This document shows, one piece after another, positions 46,466 to 55,092 of a stretch of DNA of 64,000 bases. Each line of letters begins with the position of its first letter. The first letter of the stretch is position 1. The position numbers were made by a program, and so were the translations under genes. Source of the stretch: DASRAA01 sp963814165 (lineage in GTDB: Bacteria; Acidobacteriota; Terriglobia; Terriglobales; Acidobacteriaceae); assembly GCA_963814165.1 (NCBI GenBank), contig CAWFBW010000017.1, positions 62,001-126,000 of the forward strand. The letters are read 5' to 3'. The notes beneath the pieces are model-generated. The model worked only from the letters and a program-made list of their open reading frames with translations, made no database searches and was not told the origin of the DNA.

Positions 46466-47884
46466 ATGGCGCGGGGCGCCATCGCCGCAGTCGCGGCAAT
46501 TTTCCTGTTGGGCACAATTTGCCTGGCACAAGGCAGCTCACAGTCACGGAGCACGGCGAAAAAGAAGCGCGGACCACGCGCCATCGCGGTGATCGAGTTC
46601 CTGCCGGGCGGCGAAATGCGACTGGTCCCCGTGGCTTTGTTGCTGGACGGCAAATACTATGACGCCAGCCTGTACGCCGCGAATCCGGTTCCCATGGCAG
46701 TCGAGCCCGAAACCGTGTACGAGGCGGAGAGCTTCGGCGAGCCCACCGGGATCTTCACCATCGACAGCCCGAAGCAGGTGAATGGCAACTGGGTGGCCGA
46801 CGGAAGCTGGCAGCCGCACCTTGCGATGGACGAGAAGGCGGCTGCTCAGGCCGCCAAAGACGCGGCCAACAAGACGTCGAATCCCACCAAGGCGGTCACG
46901 ACGGGCGATGCCGACAGCGGGCGTCCGGTGTTGAAGCGCGCGCCGGGTTCGGGGGCCGACGCCGGTAGCAGCACACAGCCGACAACAGACAGCACGCCGA
47001 GTGATTCCGACCGGCCCGTAATGAAGCACCCGCCAGGAGATTCCGGCCCCACGCCGGCGCAGGGCGATGATTCGTCCCGCTCAACGAGCACGACCGCAAA
47101 GTCGCAGACGCAGGTGGACGATCACGATCCCGACCGGCCAGTGATGAAGCGTTCTTCGCCGCCGTCTTCTTCGAGCACAACCAGCGCCGACTCAGCAGGC
47201 ATCACGCCTGCCGCGGCCGCCTCTGACGACAGCGATCCCAACCGCCCGACGCTCAGCAGGAACAAGACTCCTCAGCAACGAAAAGCGGAGACTGCCGATT
47301 TTCCTGAGGAGAAGCCCGGCGCCCCAGCGGTCATGACGACCAAGGGCGCGCGGTCGTATCCCGCCATCTCGGATGCCGGCAATTATCGCGGCCGTCCGAT
47401 GCTGTACTCCATGTCGCCGGGCGAGCGCCAGACGCAGGAGCAGCAGGTGCTGAAGCTCGCGCTCGACGAGATACGCGCGTTTGCCGCCAAGCGCAAGGGC
47501 CCGGCCATCCCCAAGACCGCGGTCATCACCGACTACGACGTGCGCTCCTTCGACCTGGATTACAGCAGCTCGCCCACGATCGTTTTGACGGCGAAGCTGC
47601 CCATCACCGGCGCGAACGTCCCGCCCAACTTCAGCTACTTTGCCACTGTGGTTGCGCGCGTTGACATCAATGACAAGGCGCAGAAGCTGTTCTCCTCGGT
47701 GACCGACACCCGGCACCTGGACGCATATCCGCGATACGAGCTGATCGATGCTGTGGATGCCGATGCCAACGGGCGCGGTGACCTGCTGTTCCGCCAGTAC
47801 TCCGATCTCGGGATCACTTATGCGCTGTATCGCGTCTCTGCGTATCAGATCGAAAAGATTTTCGAGGGCGGGTCGCCACTGTAG
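46466..47884 (+). CDS. Exported hypothetical protein with degenerate RPVxKR repeats
   Basis: 472 residues from the ATG at 46466; an upstream in-frame start would overlap the peroxiredoxin gene. Signal peptide: MARGAIAAVAAIFLLGTICLA. A globular N-terminal part follows (FLPGGEMRLVPVALLLDGKY). A long Ser/Thr/Pro/Asp-rich linker then repeats a motif: DSGRPVLKRAPG, DSDRPVMKHPPG, DPDRPVMKRSSP, DPNRPTLSRNKT, then GRPMLYS. The C-terminal domain has LDEIRAFAAKRKGPAIPKTA and LIDAVDADANGRGDLLFRQY. I do not recognise a named family; the repeats could bind the wall or a partner protein. It is divergently oriented to the peroxiredoxin gene with only 19 bp between the starts. Confidence 0.7.
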   Translation: MARGAIAAVAAIFLLGTICLAQGSSQSRSTAKKKRGPRAIAVIEFLPGGEMRLVPVALLLDGKYYDASLYAANPVPMAVEPETVYEAESFGEPTGIFTIDSPKQVNGNWVADGSWQPHLAMDEKAAAQAAKDAANKTSNPTKAVTTGDADSGRPVLKRAPGSGADAGSSTQPTTDSTPSDSDRPVMKHPPGDSGPTPAQGDDSSRSTSTTAKSQTQVDDHDPDRPVMKRSSPPSSSSTTSADSAGITPAAAASDDSDPNRPTLSRNKTPQQRKAETADFPEEKPGAPAVMTTKGARSYPAISDAGNYRGRPMLYSMSPGERQTQEQQVLKLALDEIRAFAAKRKGPAIPKTAVITDYDVRSFDLDYSSSPTIVLTAKLPITGANVPPNFSYFATVVARVDINDKAQKLFSSVTDTRHLDAYPRYELIDAVDADANGRGDLLFRQYSDLGITYALYRVSAYQIEKIFEGGSPL

Positions 47885-47940
47885 CTAGAGTGTATTGAAG
47901 GGGCACGGCAACGCGCTAGCGATTACAATTTTATTTGTTC

Positions 47941-48829
47941 ATGCGGAACACACTGATACTCACGCTTGTCTTCGCTGTGACCTCGGCTGGCGCGGGGCTT
48001 GCGCAAACAGCAGCTCCGCCGCCGACCGTACTGATCCCCACCGCGGCTGCCTGGCCCACGGAGCAGTTTGCCGCCACCGCCGCCAGAGACAAAAGCGTCG
48101 CCAAGGCCAAGAAGATTCTCGATGACATGATTACCGCCTTGGGCGGCCAAGCCTATCTGACTATGCAAGACATGACCGTCGAAGGCCGAACCTACGCCTT
48201 CTACCAGGGCAAGCCCCGCGGACTCGGCGTGTTGTACTGGCGGCTCTGGCAGGCTCCTGACAACGACCGCTACGAATTCACCAAGGAGCGCGACGTTGTC
48301 GACCTCTACGTCGGCGACAAGGGCTACGAAACCACCTACAAAGGAACGGTTGCGATTGAGCCCAAGCTCTTGAGTGAATACCTGCGGCGGCATGACCATT
48401 CGCTGGAATGGGTCCTGCGCCATTGGTTGCCGGCCAAGGGCACGATGATCCTCTACGAAGGCACTGCCATCGTGGAGCAGGACTTGGTGGATAAAGTCAC
48501 CGTGCTCAATGCCGAGAATGATAGCGTCACGATTGCGGTAAATCCGCGCAACCACTTGCCCGTACGCAAGAGCTTATTCCTATCGCGACCCGATCGACAA
48601 GCAGTACGACGAAGAGGCGGAGATCTACAGTAACTACAAGGCGGTGCAGGGCATCAACACGCCGTATGTGACGGTCCGCATGGAGAACGGCGACATGAGC
48701 AACCAGCGCTTCGTCAACAAGGTGAGCTACAACACCGGCCTGGCGGCTACATTGTTCGAACCCCAAGGCTTGCTCTTCCAGCAGCCCAAACCGGATGCTG
48801 CCAAACCGGATGCGCCCCAGCCGGAGTAG
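47941..48829 (+). CDS. Exported hypothetical protein, one frameshift
   Basis: About 295 residues. Signal peptide: MRNTLILTLVFAVTSAGAGLA. The mature part begins with AKAKKILDDMITALGGQAYL and VEGRTYAFYQGKPRGLGV, then VDLYVGDKGYETTYKGTVAI. This layout recalls outer-membrane lipoprotein-sorting (LolA/LolB-fold) proteins of Acidobacteria, but the assignment is weak. One extra base near 48572 shifts the frame; removing it restores AYSYRDPIDKQYDEEAEIYS and GINTPYVTVRMENGDMSNQR, ending in a K/P/A-rich tail at 48829. It follows the RPVxKR protein by 56 bp and precedes lpxC on the same strand. Confidence 0.68.
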
Positions 48830-48993
48830 CGGAAGTCCGGAATTGTCCTGTTATCGCTGGCGGTTCCGGTACTTTCCCAATGGAAGGCAGTCGCCTCCTG
48901 TGAACTTCTGCAACACTCCGAAAGTGAACAACTTAACATGGTCACCGGCGGTCGGGTACGGCGCCAGCGAGTGCCCACTTCGCCACCCGTTGT

Positions 48994-49001
48994 GGTAAAA
49001 A
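48994..49001 (+). promoter_or_regulatory. Possible -10 element upstream of lpxC
   Basis: GGTAAAAA preceded by TGT resembles an extended -10 (TGGTAAAAA). No -35 is clear. It lies about 60 bp before the lpxC start. Confidence 0.3.
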
Positions 49002-49062
49002 TACAACGCTGTAAATTCGGCCTAGCCTTGTAACCTATTGATTGCGCCTTCCTTAAATCCAT

Positions 49063-49962
49063 TTGATTTTCGAACGCACAATTCGAACCCCCGTCGAATG
49101 TCGTGGCGTTGGACTCCATAGCGGAGCGCCCGTCACCCTGCGAATTCTTCCCGCCTACGCAGGAAGGGGCATCGTGTTTCGGCGCGTCGACCTCGAGGGC
49201 TTCGAGGTCGAAGCCAGCAGCAAAAACGTCGCCAAGGTCAGCTACGCCACCTCGCTGATGAAGCAAGGCGTGCTGATCTCGACCACCGAACACCTGCTCT
49301 CGGCGTTCATCGGCATGGGCGTGGACAACGCCATCGTCGAGCTCGACAACCTGGAGCTGCCGATTCTCGACGGCAGCGCGTTGCCGTTCGTCGAGATGAT
49401 CACGCGCGTCGGCTTGAAACAGCAGCGGCGCAAACGCACCTACCTGAAAATTCTGCGGCCCTACGAGATGCGCGAGGGCGACAAGTTCATCGGCGTCTAT
49501 CCGGCGGAACGCTACTCGGTGAGCTACGCCATCAACTTTCCGCACCCGCTGATCGGTAATGAAGTCTTCCAGGTGGAGCTGTCCAACGGCAGCTACGTCG
49601 AACAGATTGCCCCGGCGCGCACGTTCGGATTTTTGGAACAGCAACGGGTGATGCTGAACCTGGGATTGATTCGCGGCGCCAGCCGCGACAGTTGCATCGT
49701 GCTCACGGCCGATGGCATTGACAATCCTCCGCTGCGTTTTGCCGACGAGTTCGTGCGCCACAAGATCCTCGATCTCATCGGCGACCTCGCGCTCTTCGGC
49801 AAGCGCGTTTTGGGATACGTCAAGGCCGACCGCGCCGGACACGCCATGCACACCGCCATCGTCTCGCGCATCCTGCGCGACTCGTCGTATTGGGAAGAGG
49901 TTACGCTCGACGAAGCTGTGGCGGCGGAGTATCCGGAAGAGCATTTGGCGGTCGCGGACTAG
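49063..49962 (+). CDS. lpxC: UDP-3-O-acyl-N-acetylglucosamine deacetylase LpxC
   Basis: 299 residues. First committed step of lipid A synthesis: removal of the acetyl group from UDP-3-O-acyl-GlcNAc. The start is a TTG at 49063 (IFERTIRTPVECRGVGLHSG), the only start that gives the normal LpxC N-terminus. Zinc ligands are His in STTEHLLSAF and His and Asp in HKILDLIGDLALFG. The catalytic His is in ADRAGHAMHTAIV. GLHSG and DGSALPFVEMI also match the family. Its presence shows an outer membrane with lipopolysaccharide. The gene is intact. Confidence 0.95.
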   Translation: MIFERTIRTPVECRGVGLHSGAPVTLRILPAYAGRGIVFRRVDLEGFEVEASSKNVAKVSYATSLMKQGVLISTTEHLLSAFIGMGVDNAIVELDNLELPILDGSALPFVEMITRVGLKQQRRKRTYLKILRPYEMREGDKFIGVYPAERYSVSYAINFPHPLIGNEVFQVELSNGSYVEQIAPARTFGFLEQQRVMLNLGLIRGASRDSCIVLTADGIDNPPLRFADEFVRHKILDLIGDLALFGKRVLGYVKADRAGHAMHTAIVSRILRDSSYWEEVTLDEAVAAEYPEEHLAVAD

Positions 49963-50033
49963 GCGCGAAAAGCGCTCGCTGATTCTTGCCGGCCTGATTC
50001 AACTCATGTTATGTCGTCTGTTTTGAAAGCGCG

Positions 50034-50045
50034 CGGCTTCAGCCG
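50034..50045. repeat. Short TTCA-loop hairpin
   Basis: CGGC-TTCA-GCCG, 72 bp after the lpxC stop and 43 bp before the MITE. Same loop as the IS target near 21922. Confidence 0.5.
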
Positions 50046-50088
50046 GCCAGCGCAATTCCTCTAGTATTGTCATCACGAGCGGACTTTA

Positions 50089-50218
50089 GAGGCTGCTGAA
50101 AAAAGAGTCAACCGAGTAAACTCGGCTATTTGTCGAACCAAGAGTCAATAGCTTACGGGCCAAGATTGGGTCGAAAACGCCCCAAAATTACTACCTTGGT
50201 TCTTTTTTCAGCAGCCTC
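50089..50218. mobile_element. 130-bp MITE sharing ends with the IS at 21926
   Basis: Both ends carry GAGGCTGCTGAAAAAAGA-type inverted repeats, matching the IS at 21926-23239 for the first 17 bp. The target duplication is TTTA (50085-50088, 50219-50222). The flanks form GCGGAC-TTTA-GTCCGC, a 6-bp hairpin whose loop was duplicated. Inside are a subterminal hairpin CCGAG-TAAA-CTCGG (50112-50125) and an inner inverted pair GAACCAAG/CTTGGTTC. No coding potential; it would need the IS transposase to move. Confidence 0.88.
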
Positions 50219-50273
50219 TTTAGTCCGCGAGGGATCTGCACTTACTGGGAGCGATCAAACGGACGACCCACCT

Positions 50274-52850
50274 TCATGGCCACTTCACGGTGAGGGCGTA
50301 GATTTCTTGCGTGCCGATGTCGCGGGTGAATACGGGAGAACCGTCCGGCGCAACCGACATGTGAGTTTCGCCGAGAATTGGGTCGAGGGCCCGCCGCAGG
50401 CCCTTTAAGTTTGCGACCTCTTCGGTGCTGTGGTCCGCGAGCCGGATCCGCATGGCTTTCGGATCGGCTCCTCCGGTGGTGTAGTAGAGGTATTTGCGGT
50501 CCGGCGAGGCGGCCCAATCAACAATGATGCCTGAGACCAACTCGGTTAGCTTTCCACTGTTCAAGTTAAGCATCAGCAGCCTGGTTTGGTCCTCCGTGCC
50601 CGCGATGATCGTTTCTGGGCTGACCCATTGGGCCTGGCCTAAACCTTGCGACGAGGCAATCACGGAAAGCTTTCCGCCTCGCAGGTCAATCATCTTCAAC
50701 TGCTGGGAATTCCTCTCGTCCTCGTGGTTCTGCTCAATGTCGCCGTCGAACACAAGCGAGCTTCCGTCGGGAGACCAAGCCGGAACAGGGACATTTCTCT
50801 TCTCTCTCGTAACCTCTCGTTGCGACGTCCCGTCCATGCTAATCACGTAGAGCTCTTCGTGGGTTGCGAACGCGACCTTCTTGCCATCCGGAGAAATCGA
50901 AGCGTACATAACCTCCATGGGCGGATAGGTAAGCTGCAAACGTTCGGTGCCGTCGGCGCGACTGCGCCAGAGCGTGAGGTCTGGATAGGACAAATAGGCG
51001 ACCCATTGACCGTCTTGCGAGAAACTGGCATGAATTGCTGGAATGCCTGAAACGAACGGAACGAACTGTTTGGAACTTATGTCATAGCGCACGAGTTCTC
51101 CGCGCCGTTTCATGCCGATGGCAAAGATGTGCTTTCCGTCACGACTCGGGCCTGGCCGCAGGTAATATAGCGGGCCATTGGTGAGTTGGATTGGTGTACG
51201 AAGTCTTTCGAAGAGTCCCGGGTTCATCGGCAGCAACCAGATATCCTCCCGAATTCGGGTAAATAGATACTTGCCATTCGGCGTCCAGCACGCGCATCTC
51301 ACCGGGTCGTGTTTGGTACCTCTCATGATTTCGTGGAAACCAGATCCATCTGCGGCAGCTTCAGCCAGGAACAGCGTCCGTTCTTCCGCAACGGAAAATG
51401 TCAGTAGAACAATATGTTTGCCGTCGGGTGAAACACTCGGGCAAAAGACTGAACCCGGAGCTGTGAGCAGTTTCCGAATATTTGATCCATCTTTTTCGGC
51501 CACATACAAGCTTGCACCTTGTGTAAATATCACGCGCCCGTCCGGAAAAGAGTTCGCCTCTCCCCCCTCGATCTTGCCGAGACGTTGCGGCTCTCCGGTA
51601 GGCAACGGAATTCTCCATAGCTGATTCAGGCCAGGCTCTCCGTCGAAAACCAACAGCGAGGATCCGTCGGGCGCGATTCCGTCAACTCGCGGATCAGCAA
51701 GCCTGGTGGAAATTGCACTGGTTTCGCCGCCAGCCGCAGAGACTTGAGCAATCTTCCAAACTCCGGGTGTGCCTTCCCTGAAGTAAATCCGGGTGCCATC
51801 TGTCAATAACGGCGACGACTTTGGTTCGCCATCGTCGGTAAGTTGAGTTGCGGACTCGACTACCGGAACCGCGAGCGGAACTTTCCACCAAAGGAACGCT
51901 GACACTGCGATCGCAATGGCGGCTACTGCTGCCGCAATCCAAATCCATCGCTTCGTCGGCGTTTGCTCCTTGACGGCGGCCATGCCCGTACTGCCCGATT
52001 CCGACAGCGCTTCCAGCGCGAACTCCAAATCCGAAGCATGCTGAATACGTTGCGCCGGGTTCTTGGCGAGGCAGCGGTGGATGATTCGTTGCAGCCCCGG
52101 CGGAAGATTCGGCGCCAACTGCGAAACCGCGGGCGGGTCTTCGTTCAGAATCGCCGTCATGGTTTCCGCCGAAGTCGCCTTACGGAAGGCGGGCTTGCCG
52201 GTTAACATCTCGTACAGGACCGCTCCGGCGGCGAAGATGTCACTCCGCGCGTCGGCGGGTTGTCCGCGCACCTGCTCGGGAGACATGTAGCCAACCGTCC
52301 CCAACACATGTCCCGGGCTGGTTTGCGGCTGATAGCTCGCAGTAGGGCCGTCGGCGGTTGCGGCCCTCGAGGGTTGAAGCTTGGCTAGTCCGAAGTCGAG
52401 TATCTTGACGCGCCCGTCCTTCGTCAAAAAAATGTTTTCCGGCTTGAGGTCGCGATGAGTGATTCCGGCATCGTGAGCGGCGGCCAGTCCACGGGCGATG
52501 TCGATGCCGACATCGATGGCTTCGCGCAGGCGCCTGGGACCACTGCGCAGGTGGTCGCGCAGCGTTTCGCCGTGCAGCAATTCGGTGACGATATAGGGCG
52601 AGCCGTCGTACTGGCCGACGTGGAAAATAGAAACAATGTTGGGATGATTGAGCGCGGCGGCGGCTTGGGCTTCCAGTTCGAACCGCCGCAGCCGGTCGGG
52701 ACCTCGCGAGACGTAAGCCGGCAGCACCTTGATCGCGACTTCCCGCTTCAAGACCGAATCACGGGCGCGGTACACCTCGCCCATCCCGCCCGCACCCAGC
52801 GGGCCGAGAATTTCATAACCGTCTAGTTTCGTGCCCGGGGTCAATGTCAT
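50274..52850 (-). CDS. Membrane Ser/Thr protein kinase with TolB-like beta-propeller
   Basis: 858 residues. The kinase domain (residues 10-270) has LGAGGMGEVYRARD, VAIKVLPAYV, HRDLKPENIFLTKDG and DFGLAKLQ, all catalytic motifs intact. A membrane helix, WIWIAAAVAAIAIAVSAFLW, lies near residues 308-328. The outer region is a WD40/TolB-like propeller (DGRVIFTQGASLYVAEKDGS, SVSPDGKHIVLLTFS, SPDGSSLVFDGDI, SPDRKYLYYTTGG). This is the typical acidobacterial sensor-kinase layout; the ligand is unknown. No frameshift is seen. The PP2C phosphatase at 11.4 kb could counteract it, but they are not linked. Confidence 0.93.
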   Translation of the reverse strand: MTLTPGTKLDGYEILGPLGAGGMGEVYRARDSVLKREVAIKVLPAYVSRGPDRLRRFELEAQAAAALNHPNIVSIFHVGQYDGSPYIVTELLHGETLRDHLRSGPRRLREAIDVGIDIARGLAAAHDAGITHRDLKPENIFLTKDGRVKILDFGLAKLQPSRAATADGPTASYQPQTSPGHVLGTVGYMSPEQVRGQPADARSDIFAAGAVLYEMLTGKPAFRKATSAETMTAILNEDPPAVSQLAPNLPPGLQRIIHRCLAKNPAQRIQHASDLEFALEALSESGSTGMAAVKEQTPTKRWIWIAAAVAAIAIAVSAFLWWKVPLAVPVVESATQLTDDGEPKSSPLLTDGTRIYFREGTPGVWKIAQVSAAGGETSAISTRLADPRVDGIAPDGSSLLVFDGEPGLNQLWRIPLPTGEPQRLGKIEGGEANSFPDGRVIFTQGASLYVAEKDGSNIRKLLTAPGSVFCPSVSPDGKHIVLLTFSVAEERTLFLAEAAADGSGFHEIMRGTKHDPVRCACWTPNGKYLFTRIREDIWLLPMNPGLFERLRTPIQLTNGPLYYLRPGPSRDGKHIFAIGMKRRGELVRYDISSKQFVPFVSGIPAIHASFSQDGQWVAYLSYPDLTLWRSRADGTERLQLTYPPMEVMYASISPDGKKVAFATHEELYVISMDGTSQREVTREKRNVPVPAWSPDGSSLVFDGDIEQNHEDERNSQQLKMIDLRGGKLSVIASSQGLGQAQWVSPETIIAGTEDQTRLLMLNLNSGKLTELVSGIIVDWAASPDRKYLYYTTGGADPKAMRIRLADHSTEEVANLKGLRRALDPILGETHMSVAPDGSPVFTRDIGTQEIYALTVKWP

Positions 52851-53354
52851 CGGTGAGGCGGATTATACCCCGCATGGCGAAATCCATAACAGAGTTCCCG
52901 GCAGTCGCCATACCAACTCGATTTGTCATCCCGACCGCAGCGACCGCAGAGAGCGAAGTGGAGGGACCTGCATTTTCCCGGTGAACCAAGAATCTAGGCG
53001 GCAGTCATCCACCCCCGTCCCTGGTTACTTTAGTTTCTTCCGCGTGCTGATTTTTCTTGCGTGGTCTCTTCCGTGCCCGTTACAACCGTTCTGTGAGGGC
53101 CAGAGGATTGGTGTCTCTGGCTGTGCCGCGCTCAGCGCGCGGCCATAATTGGTCTCTGACAAGTCTGAAGCGAGTGTCACCGATATGCCCCTAAGTCCTG
53201 ATTTCACTATCATTTGCGTATAAGTGCAATATTATCTGGAAGTTGCATCAATTCTGTTGCGCAAGTGATTGATTCTACAAGGGGTACGGGGAGGGGGGTA
53301 CACAGGACCTCCGGCCTCCTCCGACTGGCTTCGTCCGCGCGGTACCATACCAAC
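52851..53354. other. Gene-free stretch with a repeat family A unit
   Basis: 504 bp between the start of the kinase gene (reading away) and folK. It contains the repeat unit at 52925-52977 and otherwise no supported gene; an in-frame extension of folK back to 53214 is not supported by a start signal. Confidence 0.5.
52925..52977 (+). repeat. Palindromic repeat family A, single unit
   Basis: Begins GTCATCCCGACCG and ends GTGGAGGGACCTGCATTTTC, the same ends as the doublet at 13664-13778. The central hairpin is degenerate here. Confidence 0.65.
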
Positions 53355-53846
53355 GTGACGAAAGTTGTGTACCTCTCGTTGGGATCGAATATTGGCGATC
53401 GGCAAGCTAACTTGCGCAATGCAATGGGGCGCCTGCTGAATCTTGGCTACGTGGAGGAAGTCTCATTGCTCTACGAGACGGAGCCGGTGGAGTTTACGCA
53501 GCAGCCGTGGTTCCTGAACTGCGCGGTCGCTATCCGGACGGCGCTGGTCCCGCGCGAGTTCCTGGCGGGCATCCTGGAGATTGAGCGCTCGATGGGACGG
53601 CAGCGCATTCACCCCAAGGGGCCGCGCATCATCGACATCGACATCCTGCTCTACGGACCGGCCCACCTCAACACTCCAACTCTAACCATCCCGCATCCGG
53701 CAATGGCCGAGCGCCGCTTCGTGCTGGAGCCGCTTGCCGAGATCGCGCCGGATGTGAAAGTGCCGTTGCTGAAGAAGACTGTGCGCGAATTGCTGGATTC
53801 GCTTCCGAAGGGTGGGCCGAAGGTGAAGAAAGTTCCGCGCAGCTAG
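53355..53846 (+). CDS. folK: HPPK, 2-amino-4-hydroxy-6-hydroxymethyldihydropteridine diphosphokinase
   Basis: 163 residues from the GTG at 53355. Transfers pyrophosphate from ATP to the pterin in folate synthesis. Family motifs: YLSLGSNIGDRQANLRNAM, QPWFLNCAVAI, and the HPPK signature GPRIIDIDILLYG with preceding ERSMGRQRIHPK. IPHPAMAERRFVLEPLAEIA follows. The GTG is chosen because it begins directly at the first strand; the frame is open upstream to 53214 without a plausible start. No other folate gene is adjacent. Confidence 0.93.
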   Translation: MTKVVYLSLGSNIGDRQANLRNAMGRLLNLGYVEEVSLLYETEPVEFTQQPWFLNCAVAIRTALVPREFLAGILEIERSMGRQRIHPKGPRIIDIDILLYGPAHLNTPTLTIPHPAMAERRFVLEPLAEIAPDVKVPLLKKTVRELLDSLPKGGPKVKKVPRS

Positions 53847-53953
53847 CGCGAGTTACGAATTAGTCGCTCTTCGTAATATAGTTCGGCTGGTACGAGAAGG
53901 CATCGGAACTTCCACGTTCCCGAAACCGCTCGGCCGTGATGAATCAGGTACAT

Positions 53954-54589
53954 ATGGCGCACATTGTTCTGCTTGGTGATTCAATCTTCGATAACGCGAA
54001 CTACACTAAGGGTCGGCCAGCAGTAATCTCGCAAGTTCGCCAACTATTGCCCACAGGCTGGTACGCGTCGCTTCTAGCCGTCGACGGATCTTCGACTGAG
54101 GATGTTCCCTCGCAATTACGACACTTGCCGCCCACTGCGTCGCACTTGGTCCTAAGCGTGGGAGGAAACGACGCTCTCGGTAATGGCGGCGTCCTTTACA
54201 CACCGGCTGATTCTACTTCCCAGGCCGTGACAGCATTGGCGAATATCTCGCAGAAGTTTGAGGAGAAGTTCCGCCATGCGATCGCAGCATGCCAAAGTGT
54301 GCCACTGCCGCTGATACTCTGTACGATTTACAACGGCCGCTTTCCCGACGCGCATTTTCAGCGGTTGGCGTCAACTGCTCTCATGGTCTTCAACGACGTT
54401 ATCTTGAGGGTTGGAATCGAATTCGGCCTCGCAATGATCGATTTGCGATTTGTTTGTTCTTCGCCTGCTGACTATGCGAACCCAATCGAACCGTCCTCGG
54501 TCGGAGGAGCCAAAATCGCTCGCGCAATCGTGAATTTGGTTTTGTCAGAAAATACGCACAGCGAAGGTGCAAGGATCATCACCTCCTAG
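53954..54589 (+). CDS. SGNH/GDSL-type hydrolase
   Basis: 211 residues from the ATG at 53954; upstream in-frame starts at 53936 and 53939 are possible. Block I is HIVLLGDSIFDNANY with the nucleophilic Ser, and block III is VLSVGGNDALG. The catalytic Asp/His block near the C-terminus (normally DxxH) is not clear; NPIEPSSVGGAKIA stands at that place. There is no signal peptide. GC content is lower than in the neighbours, which hints at transfer. Acts on esters in relatives; substrate unknown. Confidence 0.75.
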   Translation: MAHIVLLGDSIFDNANYTKGRPAVISQVRQLLPTGWYASLLAVDGSSTEDVPSQLRHLPPTASHLVLSVGGNDALGNGGVLYTPADSTSQAVTALANISQKFEEKFRHAIAACQSVPLPLILCTIYNGRFPDAHFQRLASTALMVFNDVILRVGIEFGLAMIDLRFVCSSPADYANPIEPSSVGGAKIARAIVNLVLSENTHSEGARIITS

Positions 54590-54656
54590 ACGAGGATGAT
54601 CGAGGCAGGTAGCTGTTGCGCCGCTAGCATACGGGAACTTCGCCGCGCACTGAGTT

Positions 54657-55028
54657 CTACAGCTTCTGCAGTTCGCGCACCGTGCGCTCGCCCTCGGCGT
54701 TGCCCGTGTTCACAGTAGATTTGGGTTCGAGCAACATGATGTGCGTTTCTTCATCGGCAGAGGGGCGGTGCTCAACACCATGCGGGATGATGATGAACTC
54801 GCCCGGGTGAATCACGATCTCGCGCTCGGCTCCGCCTTCGCGCAAGGCCATCTTCAATGCGCCTTTCGCGACGAAGAATAGTTCGTCTTCGACATCATGA
54901 CGATGCCAGACGAATTCGCCCTGAAGTTTCACGAGCTTCACGTGAAAATCATTTATTTCGCCGACGATCTTGGGGCTGTAATAGTCAGCGAAGAGCGAGA
55001 ACTTCTGGGCGAGGTTCACTTTGTCCAT
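54657..55028 (-). CDS. Cupin-domain protein
   Basis: 123 residues from the ATG at 55028 (an ATG at 55037 is also possible). Cupin motif 1 is EFVWHRHDVEDELFFVAKG, with two His and a Glu as metal ligands. Motif 2 is HPGEFIIIPHGVEHRP. Small single-domain cupins of this type bind metals and sugars or act as isomerases or regulators; the role cannot be set. It lies just downstream of the gyrA terminator on the same strand. Confidence 0.85.
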   Translation of the reverse strand: MDKVNLAQKFSLFADYYSPKIVGEINDFHVKLVKLQGEFVWHRHDVEDELFFVAKGALKMALREGGAEREIVIHPGEFIIIPHGVEHRPSADEETHIMLLEPKSTVNTGNAEGERTVRELQKL

Positions 55029-55040
55029 GCGGGACATCGT

Positions 55041-55070
55041 AAATCACAAAGGGCGCGATTGCTCGCGCCC
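55041..55070 (-). terminator. Rho-independent terminator after gyrA
   Basis: Minus strand: GGGCGCGA-GCAA-TCGCGCCC (8-bp perfect stem) followed by TTTGTGATTT, 22 bp past the gyrA stop. The stem core equals that of the rpoD terminator. Confidence 0.8.
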
Positions 55071-55092
55071 TGGTGAGTGTTCCGGAGATTGG

